This document shows, in pieces, positions 7,868 to 17,025 of a stretch of DNA of 64,000 nt (positions are counted from its first letter, which is position 1; every line of letters begins with the position of its first letter). Source of the DNA: an uncultured Pelagibacteraceae bacterium (GTDB lineage: Bacteria > Pseudomonadota > Alphaproteobacteria > Pelagibacterales > Pelagibacteraceae); the NCBI GenBank assembly GCA_902570505.1, contig CACFYR010000001.1:62001-126000 (forward strand), given 5' to 3'. A program made the position numbers and the translations under genes. Below the pieces are notes generated by a model that was not told the DNA's origin, searched no databases, and saw only the letters and a list, made by a program, of their open reading frames with translations.

Positions 7868-8872
7868 ATGGCTATAAATAAAAAAGATAGAGAGCTATAT
7901 AAAAAATATTCCCCAAAATTGGCCGAAACATTAAAACTTCCAAACAACGAAAAATTTATAGATGATTATTTTTCAAAAATTATGATTGGATCAGAAATTG
8001 AAAGTCTAAATGATGATAGCTTTGAAGATTGGTTAGAAAATAGACTTAAACCTAATTTAATATTTTTGAACGAAAAAGATTATTTAGAAATGGCAATTGA
8101 AGCCTTAGAAACTACTGGAAATATTGCTAAAACAAATTTTGGCTCAGCTCAACAAAGAGATGAGATGGCCTTATGGATTAATAAAATAACTGGTTATCTT
8201 GGAGAGCTTGCTTTTAAAAAAAAATTAATCAAAGATTTTAATCTAGATTGTAAACTGCCTCACAGTGCCAGTACTGCAGAAGAAAATATGCCTTCTGATA
8301 TTCCATTAATAAAATATGTTAATGAAGAAAGTTTTAGAGAACCAAATCTTAAAATTAGTATTAAACAAACTAAGTGGAGTGGTGTTTGGTTAGATCTGGG
8401 AACTCAGCATGAGAAAAGTGATATTTATGTTCAAGTTAAAGTAAATACTGGAGCAAATCTTTTTATGTCTTATCTAAATCGCTTGGGTTTTTTTAAAGAT
8501 ATCTTTTTAAAAAAAGGTGTAGATGAAAAAATTATAACTGAAAAAAAAAAAGATATAATTTCAGCCACAATAAAGAAATTTGAAAATCATTCTTTATTTG
8601 CTTACGTGGCTGGTTTTACAAAAATAGAAGATACTACCTTTAATCATGAAGGAGAAAAAAAAACTGGAACAAAATGGAAAATATATCATATCAAAAAAGC
8701 TGAGGGCTTACTTACTCAAAAAATTTTAGACGATATAAAAAGCGAAAATGATGTTGATAAAATTAACATTGTTCCTATCGAGAAATTTAGTACTTACCCA
8801 AGATATATTGTAAGTATTTCAAAATTAAATTATAAAAAAGAAGATTGGGAAAAAATTATTAACCAACTTTAA
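7868..8872 (+). CDS. Putative type II restriction endonuclease
   Basis: 334 aa, no family recognised with certainty. It directly follows the C5 methylase and lies inside the same direct repeats. The region TGYLGELAFKKKL (about residue 109-121), a downstream Asp in PSDIPL, then LKISIKQTK and SDIYVQVKV look like a PD-(D/E)xK-type nuclease core with a QxK variant of the last motif. This reading is tentative. The C-terminal third has further alpha/beta elements and no membrane segment. The best explanation is the cognate endonuclease of the methylase. The stop codon overlaps the first base of the right 27-bp repeat. Confidence 0.6.
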   Translation: MAINKKDRELYKKYSPKLAETLKLPNNEKFIDDYFSKIMIGSEIESLNDDSFEDWLENRLKPNLIFLNEKDYLEMAIEALETTGNIAKTNFGSAQQRDEMALWINKITGYLGELAFKKKLIKDFNLDCKLPHSASTAEENMPSDIPLIKYVNEESFREPNLKISIKQTKWSGVWLDLGTQHEKSDIYVQVKVNTGANLFMSYLNRLGFFKDIFLKKGVDEKIITEKKKDIISATIKKFENHSLFAYVAGFTKIEDTTFNHEGEKKTGTKWKIYHIKKAEGLLTQKILDDIKSENDVDKINIVPIEKFSTYPRYIVSISKLNYKKEDWEKIINQL

Positions 8873-8898
8873 AATGTATAGTGCTTTGCATAGTACGA
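8872..8898 (+). repeat. Right 27-bp direct repeat flanking the R-M cassette
   Basis: Second copy of the repeat at 6273-6299, same orientation, 24 of 27 bases identical. It keeps the second TGCATAGTACG element intact while the first is degenerate. It begins at the last base of the putative endonuclease gene. After it, 71 bases lead to the EVE gene, including a 12-codon frame at 8931-8969 that ends just before the EVE start. Confidence 0.75.
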
Positions 8899-8969
8899 GT
8901 TAGAAAAAAACCAAGGAAAATGAAACACCGATGATTCGAAAATGGCGTAAACATTGGAGAAACAATTAG

Positions 8970-9389
8970 ATGAAGTACTGGTTACTTAAGTCAGAGCCGG
9001 ATGTATGGTCAATAGATGAACAAATCAAATCAGGTAAAAAAGGTACTACCTGGGATGGTGTAAGAAATTATCAAGCCAAAAATAATTTGCTTAAAATGAA
9101 AATTGGCGATTTATGTTTTTTTTATCACTCTAATATAGGAAAAGAAATTGTTGGAATTGTAAAGGTAATTAAAGAGGCTTTTATTGATCCAACAGACAAA
9201 CAAAAAAAATTTGTTGCTGTTAAAGTAAAGTTTGTAAAAAAACTAAATATACCTGTTACTCTGGAAAATATGAAGAAAATTAAAGCTTTAGGTGAGCTTT
9301 CTTTAATAAAACAAAGCAGATTATCCGTGATGCCTATTGATACTAAATGCTGGAAAATTATTTTGAAGATGGGTAAAATAAAATTATAA
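8970..9389 (+). CDS. EVE domain-containing protein
   Basis: 139 aa, the length of a single EVE domain (PUA-like fold). It begins [18 protein letters not shown], the family signature, with [15 protein letters not shown] at about 29-43 and [10 protein letters not shown] at about 50-59, which line the pocket. EVE and related YTH/ASCH domains bind modified bases in nucleic acid, but the partner of this stand-alone form is not established. It lies four bases before acs, which suggests it is a core gene co-transcribed with acs. That a cytosine methylase cassette lies just upstream may be coincidence. Confidence 0.88.
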   Translation: MKYWLLKSEPDVWSIDEQIKSGKKGTTWDGVRNYQAKNNLLKMKIGDLCFFYHSNIGKEIVGIVKVIKEAFIDPTDKQKKFVAVKVKFVKKLNIPVTLENMKKIKALGELSLIKQSRLSVMPIDTKCWKIILKMGKIKL

Positions 9390-9393
9390 AAAA

Positions 9394-11457
9394 ATGCCTA
9401 AAAAAAAAAAGAAAAAATCAAAAAGAAAAATTAAAACTAAAATTAAAAAAACTCGAAAAAGTATTAAAAGAAAAAAAAATAAAAGAGTTAAATTAAAGAA
9501 GAATACAAAATCAGAGGGACCTAAAGAACTAATTTATAAAGTAAAAGGTGATTGGATAAAAAAAGCTACCGTTAACAAGTCAGAATACGAGAAAAAATAT
9601 AAACAGTCATTAAAGGATAACGATAGTTTTTGGAAAAAAGAAGGTAAGAGAATAACTTGGATAAAACCTTATTCAAAAATTAAAGATGTTAAATACAGTA
9701 AGTCTGATGTTCACATAAAATGGTATTATGACGGAACTTTAAACGCTTCAGCAAATTGTATAGATAGACATTTAAAAAGAAACAAAGATAAGACTGCAAT
9801 TATTTGGGTAGGTGATGATCCTAAGATTCAAAAAAAGATTTCTTATAAACAATTACACCAAGAAGTTTCAAAAGCTGCAAATGGTTTAAAAGAATTGGGA
9901 GTTAAAAAGGGTGATAGGGTGACTATATATTTAACAATGATACCTGAGTTAGCTTACACTATGCTAGCTTGTGCAAGGATAGGTGCAATTCATTCTATTA
10001 TTTTTGGTGGCTTTTCTCCCGATAGTATTTCAGGAAGAATTAACGATTGTAAATCCGATTATGTAATTACTGCAGATGAGGGAATAAGAGGGGGTAAAAC
10101 TATTCATTTAAAATCAATAACTGATGAAGCTTTGGTTGATTGCCCAAATGTAAAAAAATGTATTGTTGTAAAAAGAACTGGAAATAGAATTAATTGGGAT
10201 GAAAGTAGAGATGTTTGGTATCACGAAATGACTAAAAATGTTTCGTCTATATGTGAACCAGAAGAGATGAATGCGGAAGACCCATTGTTTATCCTTTATA
10301 CCTCTGGATCAACAGGGAAACCAAAGGGAGTGCTTCACACTACGGGTGGTTATATGGTTTACGCTTCTATGACACATCAATATATTTTTAATTATAAGCC
10401 AAAAGATATTTATTGGTGTAGTGCTGACATTGGATGGGTGACAGGACATAGTTATATTATTTATGGACCTCTCTCAAATGGTGCAACTACTATAATGTTT
10501 GAGGGAATACCAACTTATCCTGATAGCTCTCGTTGGTGGCAAATAATCGATAAGCATAAAGTAAACATTTTTTATACTGCACCAACAGCAATAAGAGCAT
10601 TAATGAGGGAGGGTGATAAACCAGTAAAGAAAACTTCTAGAAAAAGTCTTAAATTACTTGGAACTGTTGGAGAGCCAATTAACCCAGAAGCTTGGCAATG
10701 GTATTACAAAACTGTTGGCGACTCTAGGTGTCCAATTGTAGACACATGGTGGCAAACTGAAACTGGTGGAATTTTAATTAGTCCACAAACAGGAGCCATT
10801 GATTTAAAACCTGGGTCAGCTACAAAACCTTTTTACGGAATAAAACCAGTTATAGTTGATAAAGAAGGAAAAGTCCTTAAAGGTGAGGCCCGAGGTAGAT
10901 TGTGTATTGCTCAATCTTGGCCAGGTCAAATGAGAACTGTCTACGGGGACCATCAAAGATTCATAGACACTTATTTCTCTCAATTTGATGGAAAATATTT
11001 TACGGGAGATGGATGTAGAAGGGATAAAGATGGATACTATTGGATTACTGGAAGAGTTGATGATGTTATAATTGTATCTGGTCATAATTTAGGTACGGCT
11101 GAGATCGAAAGTGCATTTGTTGCCCATCCTAAAGTTGCAGAGGCAGCTGTTGTAGGATATCCGCACGATATTAAAGGCAACGGATTATATTGCTATGTAA
11201 CTTTAAATGTTGGCGAGGAGCCAAATGGGGAGCTTGAAAGAGATTTAAAATTATGGGTAAGAAAACAAATAGGTCCTATAGCTACTCCTGATTTAATTCA
11301 TTTTTCACCTGGACTACCAAAAACAAGATCGGGAAAGATAATGAGAAGAATTTTGAGAAAAATTGCAGCAAATGAACACGATCAACTAGGTGATACAACA
11401 ACACTTGCTGATCCGTCTGTTGTGAAAAGTTTAGTAAATGAAAGAAAAAATATTTAA
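9394..11457 (+). CDS. acs: Acetyl-CoA synthetase with a lysine-rich N-terminal extension
   Basis: Activates acetate to acetyl-CoA through acetyl-AMP. 687 aa, somewhat longer than the usual 650. Conserved parts are [19 protein letters not shown] (phosphate-binding loop, about 306-324), TWWQTETGG (about 453-461), [23 protein letters not shown] (about 535-557) and a C-terminal [13 protein letters not shown] containing the regulatory acetylation lysine. The first 45 residues are almost entirely Lys, Arg and Ser, unlike ordinary Acs. There is no nearby alternative ATG before the conserved domain. It follows the EVE gene closely, and the symporter genes 12201-14284 make an acetate uptake and activation role likely. 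Confidence 0.94.
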   Translation: MPKKKKKKSKRKIKTKIKKTRKSIKRKKNKRVKLKKNTKSEGPKELIYKVKGDWIKKATVNKSEYEKKYKQSLKDNDSFWKKEGKRITWIKPYSKIKDVKYSKSDVHIKWYYDGTLNASANCIDRHLKRNKDKTAIIWVGDDPKIQKKISYKQLHQEVSKAANGLKELGVKKGDRVTIYLTMIPELAYTMLACARIGAIHSIIFGGFSPDSISGRINDCKSDYVITADEGIRGGKTIHLKSITDEALVDCPNVKKCIVVKRTGNRINWDESRDVWYHEMTKNVSSICEPEEMNAEDPLFILYTSGSTGKPKGVLHTTGGYMVYASMTHQYIFNYKPKDIYWCSADIGWVTGHSYIIYGPLSNGATTIMFEGIPTYPDSSRWWQIIDKHKVNIFYTAPTAIRALMREGDKPVKKTSRKSLKLLGTVGEPINPEAWQWYYKTVGDSRCPIVDTWWQTETGGILISPQTGAIDLKPGSATKPFYGIKPVIVDKEGKVLKGEARGRLCIAQSWPGQMRTVYGDHQRFIDTYFSQFDGKYFTGDGCRRDKDGYYWITGRVDDVIIVSGHNLGTAEIESAFVAHPKVAEAAVVGYPHDIKGNGLYCYVTLNVGEEPNGELERDLKLWVRKQIGPIATPDLIHFSPGLPKTRSGKIMRRILRKIAANEHDQLGDTTTLADPSVVKSLVNERKNI

Positions 11458-12080
11458 AAATTTATAATTTTTTCAAATTCTTCTTTAATATTGTCCCATT
11501 TTAAAATCATCGAATTTAAAACTATTTTTCTATCCAAGGTTTTTAATTCTTCGGCAATTGGTGCCCAGTCATACAAAGCAAGTGCACTTTTATTAAATGG
11601 TAAATTAATGAAATATTTTTCCCAATCAATATTGTCGTATCTTTCCTGAAAAATTATTTTCGCTGAATTAATAATATCTTCGGGCATTCCATTATTTTTT
11701 TCTTTATCAAGAATAGAATTATATATAATTTTTGATTTTTCAGTGTTTTGATAATTTTTTATTACTTTAAGATAAGATAGCGTATAAAATGTCAAATCTT
11801 GTAAAGCTATAGAATATATGTTCCACTTAGCTGTATTTATCGATCCCAAAAATTTCTCGTCATCGAAATGTAGAACATATTTAGTTCCCATCCTAGTTTT
11901 TAGATAGCCGTACAAAGTTACTTGGGATACCCAAGCTGATTTTTTTTGAATAAAATCCTCTAATTCAGATAAGTCTTTTATTTTTTTTTTTGGCAAAATG
12001 GATTTGAACATGGCAAGTAGATAAACTTTAAAATCCTCCAATTTAATGTCCTTTAGATTGAATCTATATTTTAGTGCCAT
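11454..12080 (-). CDS. Conserved hypothetical protein
   Basis: 208 aa, no signal peptide and no clear membrane segment. The stretch [21 protein letters not shown] (about residues 49-69), followed by [20 protein letters not shown], resembles a conserved alphaproteobacterial protein of unknown function. It is largely helical. It converges with acs, both ending in a shared TTAA, and is divergent from the symporter operon. I cannot assign a function. Confidence 0.65.
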   Translation of the reverse strand: MALKYRFNLKDIKLEDFKVYLLAMFKSILPKKKIKDLSELEDFIQKKSAWVSQVTLYGYLKTRMGTKYVLHFDDEKFLGSINTAKWNIYSIALQDLTFYTLSYLKVIKNYQNTEKSKIIYNSILDKEKNNGMPEDIINSAKIIFQERYDNIDWEKYFINLPFNKSALALYDWAPIAEELKTLDRKIVLNSMILKWDNIKEEFEKIINF

Positions 12081-12186
12081 TTAACTACCTGTAGTTGTTT
12101 TATAAGACAAAAATTCATAATTTTATAGCATTTTTAGGGGTTCCATTAAATTTGATAATGGGTATGGTCATTTCTTTTAACCTATA

Positions 12187-12193
12187 GGGAGGG
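12187..12193 (+). promoter_or_regulatory. Strong Shine-Dalgarno of the symporter operon
   Basis: An AGGGAGG run ends about seven bases before the ATG at 12201. This is unusually close to the anti-SD consensus for this window, where most starts have weak or no SD, and suggests high translation of the transporter. Confidence 0.6.
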
Positions 12194-12200
12194 AAAAAAA

Positions 12201-12464
12201 ATGTCAAAACAAGAACAACATTGGGAAAAAACCAGAAATTTGCTTTTTGTAACATTAGCAATTTGGTTCGTTTTCTCGATTGGCATCTTTTTCTTCGCAA
12301 CTGAAATGAACGCTTCAGGCATTAAACCATTTGGATATCCTTTAACATATTGGTTTACTTGTCAGGGTTCACTTGGAATCTTTGTAATCTTAATTTTTTG
12401 GTTTGCAGGGAGACAAGAGAAAATCGATGAAGAGTTTGGTTTCACCGAAAGAGAGGATGATTAA
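12201..12464 (+). CDS. DUF4212 small subunit of a sodium/solute symporter
   Basis: 87 aa with two transmembrane segments (about 14-33 and 50-69) and an acidic C-terminus. Proteins of this DUF4212 type are the small partner of VC_2705-type sodium/solute symporters. The stop codon overlaps the start of the large subunit by one base, the usual arrangement. It lies behind a strong SD and close to acs, which supports uptake of acetate or another short-chain acid. Confidence 0.88.
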   Translation: MSKQEQHWEKTRNLLFVTLAIWFVFSIGIFFFATEMNASGIKPFGYPLTYWFTCQGSLGIFVILIFWFAGRQEKIDEEFGFTEREDD

Positions 12465-14284
12465 TGATAAAAGGTAAATTTATCGACAACTTGCCTAAAG
12501 TTTATGGAATATACACTGGGGGTTTCCTAGTATTCATTATACTTATGGCAATTGCTGAACAAGCTGGAATGTCTGCAAAGATGATAGGTATTTTCTTTGT
12601 TGCATTTACGGTCTTCATTTATGCGCTAATTGGTTATTTATCAAGAACACTTCAAGTTGATGCTTATTATGTAGCCGGAAGACAAGTTCCAACTGTATTT
12701 AATGGAATGGCGACCGCAGCAGACTGGATGTCTGGTGCATCGTTCGTTGCGATGGCAGGAGGAATTTACTTCAAAGGTTATGGATACATGGCACTTCTAG
12801 TTGGATGGACTGGTGGATATGTTTTAGTTGCATCTTTATTAGCACCATACCTCAGAAAATTTGGATGTTACACAGTGCCAGATTTTATAGGAACAAGATA
12901 TGGTGGAAACTTAGCAAGGTTATCTGCGGTAATCGTTTTAACGGTTGCTTCATTCACTTATGTAACAGCACAGATTAATGCTACAGGAACTATTGCATCA
13001 GTTGCACTAGATATTCCTTTTAATATTGCTGTATACGTTGGTTTAGCAAGTATATTGATGTGTTCAATGCTTGGTGGAATGAGAGCAGTTACTTGGACTC
13101 AAGTTGCTCAGTACATTGTATTAATTATTGCATATTTAATACCAGTGTTCTGGATTAGTAACAAAATAGGCGCTGGCTTCTTCCCGCACTTTATGTTGGC
13201 GGATGAGGTTGCTAGAATTGCTGAACTAGAAAATCAATTTGGTCTAGGAACTATCAAAAACTCAGCTGCTGATTTAGCTACGGTACCAAAAGGTTTAGCT
13301 GGTATAACTAAGGCTCACTCTGATGTAAACACAACCCCTTGGAAATTTATTTCATTAGCAGTTTGTATGATGGCTGGAACAGCTTCATTACCTCACGTGA
13401 TGATGAGATACTTTACAACTCCAAGTGTGAAAGCAGCTAGAAGATCAGTAGGTTGGTCTTTATTCTTTATATTCCTACTATACTCTTCTGCACCTATGTT
13501 AGCGACTTTATCAAAACTTTCGTTGATGGATCCAAATCTACCAACAGGAATTATTGGTAAATCAATATCGGATGTACAAGCTATAGACTGGTATCAAAAC
13601 TGGAACCAAGCTAATCTTATGTTTGTAAGTGACTTTAACGGAAATGGAACACTTGAATTAAACGAGTTTTTCATGGGTGGTAAAGCCGTTGTATTAGCGA
13701 CACCAGAGGTTGCTGGATTACCATATGTAATTTCAGGATTAGTTGCTGCTGGAGGTATGGCTGCTGCCATGTCAACTGCAGATGGATTAGTTCTTGCGAT
13801 TTCAAATGCTCTATCTCATGACATTTACTACAAAATAATTAATCCTAAAGCTGAGACAGCTAAAAGGCTGATCGTAGCTAGGGTTTTACTTGTAATAATT
13901 GGTTTTGCTGGAGCAACAATTGCAGCTCTTGAAATTCAAGGTATTCTTGGTTCGGTAATTTGGGCATTCGACTTTGCAATGTCTGGATTATTCTTCCCAT
14001 TAGTACTTGGAGTATGGTGGAAGAGAGCTAATGCACAAGGTGCTGTTGCTGGAATGTTGTTAGGTCTAATATCTGGAACTGCTTATCTAGTTTGGGTAAG
14101 AAATGGTGGAGCTGGCTTCTGGGGAGTTACACAATTAACTTTCGGTATAGTCGGATCACTTGTAAGTTTAGTTTCAATGATTGTAGTAAGCTTAATAACT
14201 AAAGCACCAGATTCTGCTACGCAGAAGATGGTTGACGAAGTACGTATACCAAGTGGTAAGACTGTACTTGGTAAACAACACTAA
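12464..14284 (+). CDS. Sodium/solute symporter large subunit (ActP-like, VC_2705 type)
   Basis: 606 aa, about 13 hydrophobic helices, SSS family. Conserved stretches include YYVAGRQVPTVFNGMATAADWMSGASF (about 67-93), NATGTIASV and MMAGTASLPHVMMRYFTTPS (about 304-323). The family pairs with a DUF4212 subunit; acetate is the likely substrate because acs lies 1 kb upstream, but lactate or pyruvate are possible. A loop near residues 387-398 (DFNGNGTLELNE) has the exact spacing of an EF-hand calcium loop, which is not part of the core transporter fold. A strong hairpin follows the gene. Confidence 0.9.
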   Translation: MIKGKFIDNLPKVYGIYTGGFLVFIILMAIAEQAGMSAKMIGIFFVAFTVFIYALIGYLSRTLQVDAYYVAGRQVPTVFNGMATAADWMSGASFVAMAGGIYFKGYGYMALLVGWTGGYVLVASLLAPYLRKFGCYTVPDFIGTRYGGNLARLSAVIVLTVASFTYVTAQINATGTIASVALDIPFNIAVYVGLASILMCSMLGGMRAVTWTQVAQYIVLIIAYLIPVFWISNKIGAGFFPHFMLADEVARIAELENQFGLGTIKNSAADLATVPKGLAGITKAHSDVNTTPWKFISLAVCMMAGTASLPHVMMRYFTTPSVKAARRSVGWSLFFIFLLYSSAPMLATLSKLSLMDPNLPTGIIGKSISDVQAIDWYQNWNQANLMFVSDFNGNGTLELNEFFMGGKAVVLATPEVAGLPYVISGLVAAGGMAAAMSTADGLVLAISNALSHDIYYKIINPKAETAKRLIVARVLLVIIGFAGATIAALEIQGILGSVIWAFDFAMSGLFFPLVLGVWWKRANAQGAVAGMLLGLISGTAYLVWVRNGGAGFWGVTQLTFGIVGSLVSLVSMIVVSLITKAPDSATQKMVDEVRIPSGKTVLGKQH

Positions 14285-14297
14285 ATTAATTTAAATT

Positions 14298-14321
14298 TAG
14301 GGGCGAAATATTTCGCCCCTA
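14298..14321. terminator. GC-rich perfect hairpin after the symporter genes
   Basis: A 24-bp perfect palindrome whose arm reads TAGGGGCGAAAT. It is one of very few G/C-rich runs in the window, lies 13 bases after the symporter stop and has no long T tract on the plus strand. It probably ends the transporter transcript or stabilises its 3' end. Confidence 0.7.
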
Positions 14322-14341
14322 CTTAACAGTCACCTGATAAA

Positions 14342-14693
14342 ATGAGCGCAAATTTTCATCCTTTAGTTTATATAATTGATTATGTAATGGGTGTTATTAT
14401 GTGGACACTTATAGGTAGAGTTGCGATGAATATATTTCAAAGACAAGACTCAGAATTTTTCTTTATGAAGGTTTTTGTAAAAATGACTGATCCATTTATA
14501 AAAATGTTTAGATTTATTACTCCATCTTTTATAGTCACACCGTTAGTTCCACTCTATGTTGCATGGTTTTTTTTTTATGTTCAGATTTTACCTTATGCCT
14601 TATCTTTTAGGGTATTCCGTCATGGGAATGTTATCTTTTCCACTCGAAAGCGAGATAGCTTCACAAATATATCAAATATTTGGTAAAAATTAA
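14342..14693 (+). CDS. YggT-like membrane protein with apparent frameshift
   Basis: The frame from 14342 encodes about 76 good residues with hydrophobic helices (VMGVIMWTLIGRVAMNIF; FIVTPLVPLYVAWFFF), then turns into non-family sequence and stops at 14686. Removing one T from the ten-T run at 14567-14576 restores a frame that continues FRFYLMPYLLGYSVMGMLSF and PLESEIASQIYQIFGKN, ending at TAA 14691-14693. That ending looks like the proper C-terminus of the alphaproteobacterial YggT-like family. It may be a sequencing error, a real mutation or slippage on the T run. No function beyond an inner-membrane location can be given. Confidence 0.6.
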
Positions 14694-14736
14694 TTCAAAA
14701 TAAAAACAAAAATTGATACTAGTGTAAGTATCCAAA

Positions 14737-15396
14737 ATGAAAAAAATACAAATATCTCCATCAATTTTATCCGCAGACTTTAGCCAATTAGGAAATGAAA
14801 TCAAAAGATTAGAAGTGGGTGGGGCTGATTTGATTCATGTAGATGTAATGGATGGTCATTTTGTTCCAAACTTAACAATTGGTCCACCGGTAATAAAAGC
14901 TTTAAGAAAATATACAAATTTACCTTTTGATGTTCACTTAATGATCAATCCTGTCCATAAATACATAAAGGACTATGCCAAAGCAGGATCCGATATTATA
15001 ACAATTCATCCTGAATCTACACAAAACCTAAAGAACTCAATAAAAGAAATTAAAGATTTGGGAAAAATGGCTGGTGTCTCACTTAATCCAGATACGCCTA
15101 TTAAAACAATATTAAAGGATTTAAAAGATATAGATCTTGTTTTAGTAATGAGTGTATTTCCAGGTTTTGGAGGTCAAAAATTTATGCCTGAGGTTTTAAA
15201 AAAAATAGATGAATTGAATCAATTAAGAACAAAAAATAATTTCAATTATAAAATAGAAGTAGATGGAGGTATTGATTTTACAAATTCAAAGAAAACTATT
15301 GAAGCTGGTGCGGATATACTTGTTTCTGGAACTACAATATTTAAAGAAAATGATGGAGATTTAAAAAAAAATATTGAAATATTAAGAAATTCATAA
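14737..15396 (+). CDS. rpe: Ribulose-phosphate 3-epimerase
   Basis: 219-aa TIM barrel that interconverts ribulose-5-phosphate and xylulose-5-phosphate in the pentose phosphate pathway. Visible are ISPSILSADFSQLG (6-19), HVDVMDGHFVPNLTIGP (34-50) with metal-binding His and Asp, VHLMI (around 71), MSVFPGFGGQKF (around 142-153) and VDGGID (around 176-181). The heparinase-like gene begins on the very next base, and purH follows, an operon order shared by many alphaproteobacteria. Confidence 0.96.
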   Translation: MKKIQISPSILSADFSQLGNEIKRLEVGGADLIHVDVMDGHFVPNLTIGPPVIKALRKYTNLPFDVHLMINPVHKYIKDYAKAGSDIITIHPESTQNLKNSIKEIKDLGKMAGVSLNPDTPIKTILKDLKDIDLVLVMSVFPGFGGQKFMPEVLKKIDELNQLRTKNNFNYKIEVDGGIDFTNSKKTIEAGADILVSGTTIFKENDGDLKKNIEILRNS

Positions 15397-17025
15397 ATGG
15401 CCTTAAAAAATGCAATTTTTTTAATTGATAAAATAAGATTAGGTCTTAATTCAAGACTGAGAAAGTTTTATCTCAATTCATCATATTACAATAAAAAAAT
15501 TTCTAAAATTGAAAATAAAAATTTAATATATAGGCCAAGTCCTAGTTTATTCGATTGTTTAGTAAAATATAATAAACAAAAAAATAATATTGATGATTTT
15601 GATCTTGAAACAATTTGGAAAATAGAAAATATGAATGATAAAAGCAAATTTAAATTAAATAGTTTTTTTTGGCTATTTACAATTGATTTAAAATCTTCAA
15701 GAAATAAAGTTCAGTCTATTTTAGAAAAGTGGATGGATAATAATATTAGATACAGCAACAAAGTATGGGATTTAAATGTTTTATCAAAAAGAATAATTTC
15801 CTGGATAAGTAACACTAAACTTACTTATGACGATGGAAAGGAAAGTTATAAGGAAAAGTTCAATTATTTAATAAGAAAACAGGTAAATCATTTAAAGTTT
15901 GAAATCGATAGATCAAGTATTATTGAAGATAAAGTAATTGGATGCGTAGCAATAATTCTTACTGGTCTGAGCTATAAAGATCAAAATTTTTTAGAATATG
16001 GATTTAAATTATTAAGTAAAATAATACAAATTTCATTTGATAGTGAAGGATTTCCAAAATCAAGGAGTTTTAGACAGCTCATATTTTATTTAAAATATTT
16101 TATACTTGTTAGAGAATTATTGAAAGAAACTAACAATGACATACCAGAATACTTGGATGAAACCATATACTATCTTGGTCAGGCATATAATTTATTTTGC
16201 CAAAACAAAAAAATCTCCAATTTATTTAATGGTAATCATGAAATTAAAAATGAGACTTTTGATAAATATTTAGAACTTTATGGATATAAATTTAATTCTA
16301 AACTAAATGAAATAGGAGGTTATGCTTTAATAAAAGACAACAAAAGCCAGATTATTATGGATGTAGGAAAACCACCTGAAAAAAAATTTTCACAAAATTA
16401 TCAATCTGGTGCATTATCATTTGAATTTTCATACCTAAATAAAAAAATAATAACAAATTCAGGATATTTTCAAAAAGAGAAACATCAGCTTAACTCTATG
16501 TCAAGATCCTCAGTTGCTCACTCAACCCTTGTTATAGACGATACTTCAATAGTCAAATTTAATAATGGAATTTACGGTGAGAAGTATGTGAAAAAATATT
16601 TTAATATAATAAGAAAAAAAGTAATTAAAGACAATGATAAATGGTTTTTACAAGCTGCGCATGACAGTTATAAAAAAAAATATAATATTATACATGAGCG
16701 GCAAATTGAATTTTTTTCAAAAAAATTTCTCTTAAAAGGAAAAGATATTTTAGAAAAAAAAGATAAAAATTTACATTGTAATTTTGAGATAAGATTTCAT
16801 CTCCACCCAAACATAAAAGCTACTAAAACTATTGATAATAAATCAATTTTACTAGAGTTAGAGGACTCTGGTTGGAAATTTGTATCGGAAAATAATACAA
16901 TTGATATTGAAACTGGATTATATTTTGGAAAAAAAAATTTTTATTCAGAAAATCAAAATATATTCATAGGTGGTAAAATAACAAATGAAATGCAAGTAAT
17001 TAATTGGGAACTAAAAAAAATATAA
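15397..17025 (+). CDS. Heparinase II/III family protein
   Basis: 542 aa. The N-terminal half is helical with a toroid-like pattern, and the C-terminal half is beta-rich, beginning about residue 300 with GGYALIKDNKSQIIMDVGKPPEK and continuing SRSSVAHSTLVIDDTSIVKF (about 369-388), which is the heparinase II/III-like beta-sandwich region. Family members are lyases of uronic-acid polysaccharides, but this rpe/purH-linked form has no known substrate. No signal peptide is evident. Its stop overlaps the purH start by one base. Confidence 0.82.
   Translation: MALKNAIFLIDKIRLGLNSRLRKFYLNSSYYNKKISKIENKNLIYRPSPSLFDCLVKYNKQKNNIDDFDLETIWKIENMNDKSKFKLNSFFWLFTIDLKSSRNKVQSILEKWMDNNIRYSNKVWDLNVLSKRIISWISNTKLTYDDGKESYKEKFNYLIRKQVNHLKFEIDRSSIIEDKVIGCVAIILTGLSYKDQNFLEYGFKLLSKIIQISFDSEGFPKSRSFRQLIFYLKYFILVRELLKETNNDIPEYLDETIYYLGQAYNLFCQNKKISNLFNGNHEIKNETFDKYLELYGYKFNSKLNEIGGYALIKDNKSQIIMDVGKPPEKKFSQNYQSGALSFEFSYLNKKIITNSGYFQKEKHQLNSMSRSSVAHSTLVIDDTSIVKFNNGIYGEKYVKKYFNIIRKKVIKDNDKWFLQAAHDSYKKKYNIIHERQIEFFSKKFLLKGKDILEKKDKNLHCNFEIRFHLHPNIKATKTIDNKSILLELEDSGWKFVSENNTIDIETGLYFGKKNFYSENQNIFIGGKITNEMQVINWELKKI

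Noticed and set aside
12115-12300. Minus-strand 61-codon frame overlapping the symporter leader and DUF4212 start
   Set aside because: It overlaps a strong SD and a well-supported gene start on the other strand.
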